Shown here: piece after piece, positions 56,140 to 64,000 of the stretch
Layout: the number at the start of each line of letters is the position of its first letter
Numbering within the stretch: the stretch's first letter is position 1
Assembly (NCBI RefSeq): GCF_032452875.1
Contig: NC_083869.1
Span: 126,796,001 to 126,860,000 of the forward strand
Reading direction: 5' to 3'
DNA from: Bos javanicus
Lineage: Eukaryota; Chordata; Mammalia; Artiodactyla; Bovidae
Length of the DNA stretch: 64,000 nt
Translations under genes and position numbers: made by a program
Notes under the pieces: generated by a model
What the model was told of the DNA's origin: nothing
The model's database searches: none
Seen by the model: the letters and a program-made list of their open reading frames with translations, nothing else

Positions 56140-57412
56140 CTATGTCACACGCTAGTAAAGTAGTGCTCAAAATTCTCCAAGCCAGGCTTCAGCAATATGT
56201 GAACAGTGAACTTCCTGATGTTCAAGCTGGTTTTAGAAAAGGCAGAGAAACCAGAGATCAAATTGCCAACATCTGCTGGATCGTGGAAAAAGCAAGAGAG
56301 TTCCAGAAAAACATCTATTTCTGCTTGACTATGCCAAAGCCTTTAACTGTGTGGATCACAATCAACTGTGGAAAATTCTGAAAGAGATGGGAATACCAGA
56401 CCACCTGATCTGCCTCTTGAGAAACCTGTATGCAGGTCAGGAAGCAACAGTTAGAACTGGACATGGAACAACAGACTGGTTCCAAATAGGAAAAGGAGTA
56501 CGTCAAGGCTGTATATTGTCACCCTGTTTATTTAACTTATATGCAGAGTACATCATGAGAAACGCTGGACTGGAAGAAACATAAGCTGGAATCAAGATTG
56601 CTGGGAGAAATATCGATAACCTCAGATATGCAGATGACACCACCCTTATGGCAGAAAGTGAAGAGGAACTAAAAAGCCTCTTGATGAAAGTGAAAGAGGA
56701 GAGTGAAAAAGTTGGCTTAAAGCTCAACATTCAGAAAACGAAGATTATGGCATCTGGTCCCATCACTTCATGGGAAATAGTAGGGAAACAGTGGAAACAG
56801 TGTCAGACTTTATTGTTTTGGGCTCCAAAATCACTACAGATGGTGACTGCAGCCATGAAATTAAAAGGCACTTGCTCCTTGGAAGGAAAGTTATGACCAA
56901 CCTAGATAGCATATTCAAAAGCAGAGACATTACTTTGCCAACAAGGGTTCATCTAGTCAAGGCTATGGCTTTTCCTGTGGTCATGTATGGATGTGAGAGT
57001 TGGACTGTGAAGAAGGCTGAGCGCCGAAGAATTGATGCTTTTGAAGTGTGGTGTTGGAGAAGACTCTTGAGAGTCCCCTGGACTGCAAGGAGATCCAACC
57101 AGTCCATTCTGAAGGAGATCAGCCCTGGGATTTCTTTGGTAGGCATGATGCTGAAGCTGAAACTCCAGTACTTTGGCCACCTCATGTGAAGAGTTGACTC
57201 ACTGGAAAAGACTCTGATGCTGGGAGGGATTGGGGACAGGAGGAGAAGGGGATGACAGAGGATGAGATGGCTGGATGGCATCACTGACTCGATGGGCGTG
57301 AGTCTGGGTGAACTCCGGGAGTTGGTGATGGACAGGGAGGCCTGGCGTGCTGTGATTCATGGGGTCCCGAAGAGTCGGACACGACTGAGCAACTGAACTG
57401 AACTGACTGAAA
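56140..57412 (+). mobile_element. BovB LINE, 1.3-kb 5'-truncated copy with degraded reverse transcriptase
   Basis: This is the longest BovB piece in the window. The plus strand carries broken pieces of its ORF2: the reverse-transcriptase region with LPDVQAGFRKGRETRDQIAN and VRQGCILSPCLFNLY, a frame break inside the catalytic Y-A-D-D block (the 'cagatatgcagatgacacca' stretch is in another frame), and then the C-terminal region with KAERRRIDAFEVWCWRRLL. Stops and frameshifts make it non-functional. The 3' end is the usual 'ctgaactgaactgactga'. It lies between CNKSR1 and the ZNF593 pair. Confidence 0.93.
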
Positions 57413-58264
57413 AGCTTTAGAACTACTTTCCAGCCCCCTCTGTTTTGCACTATGGACCCTTTTGACGGTCTGGTGGAAATCCTAGACATTTTCTCAGAAC
57501 ATTGCTTTTAAAAGCATAAAGCAAAATGCTGAAGATTGCGAGGACAATTACTATCAAAATATATTAAAACCCACAAATTTATGATATAGTAATATGTATT
57601 TATCAGTACATATAGTAATATGTATTTAATATGTATCAATAACAGGACTGGCAAATTAACTTTTCCTCTTCTAGTGGTATCAGTGTATTGTTACTCAGCA
57701 TGAATAACACTGAATTGTGGGGGTGGTCTCTGACTCACCTCCTCACACCTATTGGTCAGCAAACAACTACAGATAGGGCGTGTGAGAGGCTGAGAATCTG
57801 AGTCACTAATGCAAGAGCAGGTGGATTCACCATTTGGCCACTAACCCTCTACTGGCCACAGTCAATGGCAGCTCTGTTTTAGGAGTGTCTGAAACAGAGT
57901 GTGATTTAGCAGTGGGTTAATGACTGTCAGCATTTTGAAATCTTTAATGAGCATAAGTAACATTTTGAGATACTTGTGATAACTACAATTTGATATCAAT
58001 GTATCTTCAACTGGTGACAAAAACACATACTGTTAATACTTCATAAAGAAGGAGATGGTAAATTTTGGTTAGAGGTCAGTGGAAATAAATATATAATTTT
58101 TTTCCCATCCAAGTTGATGGGATGGGAAGCCCAAGTTAAGAGCTTTCCTTTTAGAACAATGTCTGACACATACTAAGTGTCTGCAGTTATCATCATTATT
58201 ATCATCCCAGGCTAGGGAACGCCCAGGACTTTGGAGTCAGCCAGAATCAGTTCCACATGAGTTT

Positions 58265-58485
58265 AGAATTAACATACACGTGGCTATGTATAAAACAGAT
58301 AACTAACAAGGACCTATTATATAGCACAGAAAACTAAACTTAGTATTTTATAATAACTTGTAAGGAAAAAAGAGTCTGAATATATATATTCTTATATTCT
58401 GTATTTATCAAAATCGCTTTTCTGTACACTTGAAATCAACACATTGTAAATCAACTATGCGTCAATTTAAAAAAATCAGTTCTAC
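58265..58485 (+). repeat. L1 3' UTR fragment
   Basis: Shows 'acctattatatagcacagaa' and 'cttgaaatcaacacattgta' before an A-rich end. From 57413 to 60830 I see no gene; apart from listed repeats it is unique AT-rich sequence with a MIR-like patch near 58140-58260. Confidence 0.7.
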
Positions 58486-59439
58486 TTGCTATGTGACTGA
58501 GTCCACCTCTTACATTTCTCTGAACCTGTTTCTTTGTCTCTAGAAGAGCAGAGAGGGAATTAGACCTTAGCTCTGAGGATGTCTTTTAGTATTTGAAATC
58601 TGGAACATGAGGTAGATCTGAGTTGTTATTGCTTTACTTCTGTGGGGAGGGGCCTGGGAGGGCTGCCCCGTCCGTGTCACCTAACTTGGACTCTCTACCA
58701 GTACCTCCAAAGCCTGTCAGGAACTGAATCGTCAGAGATTCAAAGTCTGAATTTGGTCCACGGATGTCCATGTGGTATGTGTGTGTGTTAATTATCATTT
58801 AACAATTTCACATACAAATTGAGTCCTCTGGAACTTGGCCAGCTCTGTTGACCTCATTCTACCTTCGCACGTGGCATCAAACATGAGTGCAGATTGTCAG
58901 CTGCTGCCTTCAAGGGGATGCCAGCTCGCCAGGTCCCCAGAGGCCTTGCTCCCTCATTTGTGAACCAGCAGGCTCAAATTTGCAGCTCGGCCCTCACGTT
59001 TCTGGCTTTGTCCTTGGTCGCATGTCCTCCTGCCCTGCACTCTGTGTATCCCTCTAACACTCCTCTGTGCTGTCTCCTCCTTTAATGCTTTTCCTTCTTC
59101 CCACACTAGCTTCCCTGTGATGCTCCAATAAACAGACGTATCTCCATCATCCTGATTTCATCAAACACTACCCTGAGCTGGCACATGAGCTAGGGGTGAG
59201 ACGCCAGCCAGCCTGACCTCCCTGAACTCACAATCCTGTAGGGGAGAAACCAACAAGACACCACTTGTACTCAGATCCTCCCCGAAAAGGACTGGGGGCC
59301 TAACAGCTACGCTGGTGCCTTTACTGCCCCCCAACCCCCACCCCCACCTGAAGGACCTGGCAGGGCTGAGAAGTAGAGGCATGGTAAATGGCAGCTTCTA
59401 TTTTCTTCAATTTTTTAATCAGGATTTTAAAAATAAATT

Positions 59440-60370
59440 TATTTATTGGTTGCACTGGGTATTCACTGCACACATTTTGTCTAGTTGCTGAGAGTGGGGT
59501 CTAACATAGAGTTGCAGTGCGCAGGCTTCTCACTGCACTGGCTTCTCTTGTGGAGCACAGGTTCTAGGCATGGGCTCAGTAGTTGCGGCACAAAGGCTTA
59601 GTTACTCCACGGCAGGTGGGATCTTCCTGGACCAGGGATCGAACCTGTGTCTCCTGCATTGTCAGGAGGATTCCTATCCATGGTATCACCAGGAAAGTCC
59701 CGCAGCTTCTATTTTGAGGGTAGTTTTATGAGTTTATAAAAGGTCTTTGAACTTATTTGCTGCAAAAATGTCAAAGGTAATAGTAGCTCATTGAGTGGAA
59801 GGAAAGTGAAAGTGTTAGTTGCTCAGTCCTGCCTGACTCTTCGATGCCATGGACTATAGTCCGCCAGGCTCCTCTATCTGTGCCAAGAATACTGGCAAGT
59901 CTCCAGGCAAGAATACTGGAGTGGGTTGTCATTTCCTTCTCCAGGGGAATCTTCCCAACCCAGGAATCGAACATGGGTCTCCTGCATTGTAGGCAGATTC
60001 TTTACTGGCTGAGCCACCAGAAAAGCCCAAATGGAAGGTGGATGTGTCCTTTCCCCAGCAGGATCCCATCCCGTTGCCCAGAATGGGCCACTGTTAAGTT
60101 TTCTGGGTGTTCTTCCCTTCTCTACATACTATATGCAGACACTCTACATGCTATTTAGCAAACACACTTTTCTGCATTTTTATGAGATAATCAATTCCAA
60201 ATGAAATCATACACGTAAAGTGCTTAGAATAATGCCCAGCACAGTCAGTTATTTTTTTGGGCCACACTTGTAGGTCTTGCAGGATCTCAGTTCTCAGATC
60301 AGGTATGAACCTGAGACACGACAGTGAAAGCCTAGAATCCTAACCACTAGGCCACCAGGAAATTCCCAAT
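59440..60370 (-). repeat. CHR, Bov-tA, CHR series, all antisense
   Basis: 59440-59703 is an antisense CHR with the 'agttgcggcac' body. 59812-60028 is an antisense Bov-tA. 60255-60368 is an antisense CHR head ending 'aggccaccaggaaattccc'. All three lie upstream of the plus-strand small gene. Confidence 0.82.
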
Positions 60371-60834
60371 CAGCTACTATTTTTCTTAACACACCTCAAA
60401 CAGCTTTTTCAATCAGTAGATGCAGATCTTTTATTATTGTCTCCAAGCTGAGGAGGGAAGTTCCTGTAGGAACTCCATCTTGGGGAAAGGGGTGAAATGT
60501 GCCTTCCCCCGAGGTAGGTATGGTTGATCTAAGAGAAATCAAGTGAAAAAGGCCTGCCCCTATTTGGAAGGGGTGCTAAAGGTACCCAACCCCTCCTCTG
60601 CTGAGAGCTGACAGGTGACATCCAATTACCTGAGGCAGGGACAGGGCCAAAACCAGGGCCGGGGAGGCCCTCCCGCACCTGGTCCAGGCCTGAGACTTGT
60701 CCACGCTGCTAGGCAAGGCCTCTCCTGCCTCCCAGGGCTGCACTCCCCAGTGGGCGGGGGAGGAGCTGCTCAGGCCTGATGCTGATCTCTCCTGACAGCT
60801 GCTCCTAAGGCCGGCAGGGCGGGCAGTGGGGGAA

Positions 60835-60893
60835 GGGACAGATTTAAAGGTCTGGCTGTCCCGCCCCTGCCAGACCCGGGAAGGCAGACGCTG
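60835..60893 (+). promoter_or_regulatory. Probable promoter and non-coding first exon of the plus-strand microprotein gene
   Basis: A TATA-like 'gatttaaagg' at 60841-60850 and a GC box ('cccgccc') precede a donor GCTG|GTGAGC at 60894. The next acceptor, ctttcaccccacag at 61017, leads straight into the exon with the start codon. Inferred from spacing; no transcript seen. Confidence 0.45.
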
Positions 60894-61045
60894 GTGAGCA
60901 TCCTCTGAGGGCAAGGCTCTCTCACGTATGAGAAGCAGGAACCTCTGTGCCCTGATTTCCGCCTCTTGGTATCATGAACGAACGCCACTGGTCCTCATTC
61001 CGGCTTTCACCCCACAGGACATCTGGGAGACGAGCGGCACCCACC

Positions 61046-61515
61046 ATGCGATTTCGACGCCTGACCCCTGGCTACTTCCGAGTGCTACAGGTAAGTACCC
61101 CAACGGATGGCTTCCAGCACCGACCCTATCCGCCCCTTACCATGGCCGGGATGATACCCAGTCACCAGGCTGTCACGTTCCCGGCCGCCTGAGCAACCAG
61201 GGCCCAGATGGGCAGTGAAGCGAGAGGGATTGGGGTGGAATCTCCCTGGGGCAGCAATGGCATCCATATCTCCTTTCCCCAGCTGTAGCTTCTCAGCCCC
61301 TTTCCACCCCACCCGTCTTCCCAGTAGTCTCGACTGACCCCTCAGGTGGACCCTCTGTGCATCTCCAGATGCAGATAGCCGGGGAGCTGAAGGCAGAGCC
61401 CCGGAGTCCGCTGGCGGGGATTGTGGCTGCAGTGCTGGCTGTCCTCGGGCTGGGCGGCTCCTGCTATGCTGTCTGGAAGATGGTGGGGCAGCGGCGGCGG
61501 CCACAGGCTCCATGA
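61046..61515 (+). CDS. ZNF593OS: 63-residue single-pass membrane microprotein, opposite strand to ZNF593
   Basis: Two coding exons, 61046-61090 and 61369-61515, join in phase (CAG|GTAAGT donor, atctccag acceptor) to give 63 residues. The N-terminus is basic (MRFRRLTPGYFRVLQ), followed by a short acidic stretch (GELKAEP), one membrane segment (LAGIVAAVLAVLGLGGSCYA) and a basic end (KMVGQRRRPQAP). The start ATG has the strong context cccaccATGC and is first in an exon that begins at 61018; a longer in-frame start at 60974 would lie in the intron. The topology, with charges on both sides of one short helix, resembles small mitochondrial or ER proteins, but that is inference. The symbol rests on position and orientation next to ZNF593. 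Function unknown. Confidence 0.65.
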
Positions 61516-61862
61516 CGAAGCAGGCAGCCTCTCACCTCGGCCCCTGGATTCACAGGGGCTACAATCTCAGGAGCCTACTTCTTTCTTTTCCTGGGGGTCA
61601 CTCCCTGTCCTCATTGTAAGCAAGAGTATAAACCTGATCCTACCCATCACCCCACACACACCTGGGCTCCAAAGGGGGCTTCAGCACAGATGCCAGGACC
61701 CCTGAGGGATGGCAAGGATGCAGGCTCTAAGGCTGAATCAAGCAGGGAGTAAATTCCTGGGTCCTGTACACAGGAGTAGTAGAGAAATCTTTACAGGGCT
61801 TGAATTTGGAGGAGTGGCCTGGAGGTTAGTGAGTCAGAAGCAAGCCCTATTTATCCATTTCT

Positions 61863-61868
61863 TTTATT
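61863..61868 (-). terminator. Polyadenylation signal of ZNF593
   Basis: AATAAA on the minus strand, 128 bases past the ZNF593 stop codon. It leaves about 350 bases to the stop codon of the convergent plus-strand gene. Confidence 0.65.
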
Positions 61869-61995
61869 GGAAAGGAGGGTATCTGGAAGAGGCCATCCAC
61901 TCCCCAAACCAAAAGAGATTCGCACAGTCTCTCCCAGCTTGGCCCCTGTACCACTGTCCATGGGCAGCTCCTCTGCCTTGCATCCTCAGGCCATG

Positions 61996-62734
61996 TCATG
62001 TAGACGTGTCCATCTCAGGGACCTCAGTGGATACTTCTGTGGGGACTGCCAGCCGCTGGGGAGGAATATAGGAACCCATGCCCGCTGCCCTCTCCGCTTC
62101 TTCCTGACTGTAGGGCTCCACACTCAGCTGCTTTAGCCTGGGAAAAAAGAATAGGAAATTGAAAGCTGACCAGACGCAAGCTCTGTCTGCCCGGCAACCC
62201 ATCCATCAATCCTCTCCTTGCTCCTTCATACCTCTTCTTGTGATCTTTGGATCGGAAGTGGGTCTTCAGGTTGGCAGAATCGATGAAGTACCTCCTGTAG
62301 GGATGAGGTGGGTAGGGAGGAGAGTCAGAAGGTGATGCCTCTCAGGTAGGCCTACTTCCCTGACCCTAGCTCATTCGCTGACGCTAGGCTCCGGGCTTGA
62401 AGGCATGGGAGGCCGGCAGACCCACATGGGTCCCAAGAGAGGGAAACCCTGCACACCCTGGGCCCGGACCTCACACCTCCGGCCCGTACCGCGGACCCTT
62501 CTCCTCCTCAGGCCTGGGCCTGGCCAGAACTCACGCGCAGGCCAGACAGCGATGCAGGCCTCCCCCTGGCAGGTCGGGATCGGGTTCAGCGCCTGGGTCT
62601 GGCCGGGGCCGTGTGGCGACCTGGGGCCGCAACTCGCGGTGAATCTCATCCAGGTCCGGCCGCCGCCGCTTCGCCTTCATCTGACGGGCCAAAGAGTGCG
62701 CTCGGTGCGCGCCCGTTCGGCGGGAGCGACCCAT
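61996..62734 (-). CDS. ZNF593: Zinc finger protein 593, complete 3-exon CDS
   Basis: ZNF593 is a small nucleolar/nuclear protein, the mammalian relative of yeast Bud20, which accompanies pre-60S ribosomal particles on export; human ZNF593 was also reported to reduce Oct-2 DNA binding (family knowledge). Exons 62535-62734, 62232-62294 and 61996-62137 give 405 bases, or 134 aa, the same length as human. The N-terminus is highly basic (MGRSRRTGAHRAHSLARQMK, KAKRRRPDLDEIH). The single U1-like C2H2 finger reads CLACARYF, then LKTHFRSKDHKKR, and spans the first two introns. The acidic C-terminus ends VPTEVSTEVPEMDTST. Identity is certain. The gene has a CpG-rich promoter and is probably expressed in most tissues. 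Confidence 0.97.
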
Positions 62735-62739
62735 GATGG

Positions 62740-62960
62740 GTGACAGCAAGATCAGAGGTCCCAGAACCGAGGTGGGAGGACACGTGGGGGCGCTTCCGGA
62801 CGGCTCGATGACGTCATATGACGCTCCGGGACGGGTCGGGCTCCACCGGACCGCCTCTGATGACGTCACTCGCGCGGCTCGCGCTTCGAGCGCCCCCAGG
62901 CGGTCGTCGACGTCAGTGACTGAGCTCGGGATCCGGCCTCACCAAGCGTCCTCTTCTGTC
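62740..62960 (-). promoter_or_regulatory. ZNF593 promoter with CRE-type sites
   Basis: A CpG-rich stretch directly upstream of the start codon. Two perfect palindromic TGACGTCA sites occur at 62809-62816 and 62861-62868 (52 bases apart), and a further ACGTCA half-site at 62910-62915. An ETS-like 'cgcttccgga' (about 62791) and an E-box/CACGTG (62781-62786) are nearby. CREB/ATF factors bind such sites. Confidence 0.75.
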
Positions 62961-64000
62961 ACTGGAGGGGGCTCGGTGGTGTGAGCCGTGCGGGCATTTC
63001 GGCCAGTCCCCTGGCCAAACCCATCCAGCCTGGCCCAACCGATTTCAGCGCCGTCCTCTGGCCTTGTCACACCTTCCTGGTTCCCCCATCTTAGATTCCG
63101 CGGTTGAGGGGAGAGGGGGAATAATGTTGCATCTCTGGGAGGCACTGAAAAATGTCTTGTGATGTGAATAAATGAATAAGTAAGAGTGAAGACGTTTGGG
63201 ATCCCAGCTCCCACAGGGCGCCGAGATCTCTCTGGTCCTTGAGAAAGCCCTCGCCATTTGAAACCCCTCCCCAGTTATTCCTCCTAGAGATCACAGTGCC
63301 CTGTCAGAGACTCAAGGGGGTCAGCTCCTCTCACAAGAAGAGGAGATTCTCACAGAAGGACCTCCCATCTTTGACCCCTTGCTCTGAGCCCTGGACTGTC
63401 AGGCGTGGGCTGGCATCAAAGAGAGAGATCAGCCTAGATGGTGTGTGCTCAGTCTGGGGAGAGGGCCAGAGAGCCTTTCCCCATGCATCAGAGCTGGGTG
63501 CCTTTTTCCTTCCAGGTTGACCACAGGAACTCAGCAATAATTCAGGGGCTCCAGTTCTTTGGAACCTGTTGCCAGGAAACAGGGAGACCAGCACGTGCAT
63601 CCCTGGGGAGAGGAATCAGTTTCCAGCCCAAAGCGGTGAAATGTAAGCCCAGGGCACCCACTGGGAGCCTTGGGGCCTTCCCACTCCAGACCATACAGGC
63701 TGAGTGAAGGTATAGGGCAGGGCCCTGTTGAGGGTACGGCCCTGTTGAGGGCACAGCTGGTATGGCTACAGCCGCAGAGGCACCACTGTGGGTCCTAAGC
63801 CCAAAGACTTTGTAAATAGAATTCGTGAATGGAAAAGAATTTTTCTGGAGCCTTTCCAAATAATCAAATTCAAGAACTCCTAGGCCCAGGAAGGAGGCTT
63901 CTGTAAAGAAAGATGTCTTCATTATGTTTTCATTATTCTTGCAAATATGGGTCAAGATAAGGGGCTGAAGGGGCAGAAGCTGGGTCTCACCACAGACTCT
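62960..64000. other. No gene recognised
   Basis: Mostly unique sequence upstream of ZNF593. Open frames on both strands are short, overlap one another and show no recognisable motif. A near-exact tandem doublet of 'ggccctgttgaggg' stands at about 63720-63752. Confidence 0.5.

Noticed and set aside
60974..61045. Longer N-terminus MNERHWSSFRL for the plus-strand microprotein
   Set aside because: A strong acceptor at 61017 starts the exon after this ATG, so the upstream Met probably lies in an intron. The ATG at 61046 has the better context.
1..64000. Possible tRNA genes suggested by 'ggttcgatccctgggtc' box B motifs
   Set aside because: Every instance I checked is the tRNA-derived head of a Bov-tA or CHR SINE. 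No full cloverleaf with both arms was found.
1..64000. CRISPR arrays, insertion sequences, operons or phage genes
   Set aside because: The window is vertebrate nuclear DNA with introns and SINE/LINE repeats. No regularly spaced repeats of CRISPR type exist; the direct repeats seen are microsatellites or retroelement parts.

Overview
The window is mammalian nuclear DNA from a ruminant, probably a bovid. It is packed with BovB LINE fragments and Bov-tA tRNA-derived SINEs (ruminant markers) and with CHR-type tRNA SINEs shared by cetartiodactyls. All genes have GT-AG introns and two have CpG-island promoters. I cannot tell cattle from sheep or goat by reading alone.

The gene order is the inverse of human 1p36.11. 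Five genes lie head to tail on the minus strand. From right to left in the window they are ZNF593 (CDS 61996-62734), CNKSR1 (43942-55600), CATSPER4 (28492-42833), a mucin-type zona-pellucida-domain gene that I assign to ZPLD2 (11756-26952), and the 5' end of CEP85 (promoter near 8.8 kb, coding exons 3361-3409 and 74-226, continuing off the left edge). One small gene on the plus strand, matching in place and orientation the locus called ZNF593OS in human (61046-61515), converges on the 3' end of ZNF593.

I assembled each gene exon by exon by following acceptor and donor sites and reading phase. The spliced reading frames close without error: ZNF593 134 aa, CNKSR1 711 aa in 21 coding exons, CATSPER4 447 aa in 11 exons, ZPLD2 699 aa in 8 exons, and the plus-strand microprotein 63 aa. 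The most interesting result is ZPLD2. As far as I recall the human copy is catalogued as a pseudogene (ZPLD2P), yet here every exon, splice site and phase is intact. It encodes a signal peptide, a mucin-like Ser/Thr-rich domain of about 340 residues, a ten-cysteine ZP module and a very short hydrophobic C-terminal tail.

The genes are not an operon and have separate roles. CNKSR1 is a Ras/Raf/Rho scaffold. CATSPER4 is a pore subunit of the sperm calcium channel. ZNF593 is a C2H2 zinc-finger protein of ribosome biogenesis. CEP85 is a centrosomal regulator of NEK2. Introns and intergenic DNA are mostly old repeats (MIR, MER5A, Tigger1, L1) into which BovB, CHR and Bov-tA elements later inserted. 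I found no CRISPR array, no prokaryotic mobile system and no convincing RNA gene. Repeat boundaries are read by eye and are good to about 10-30 bases.
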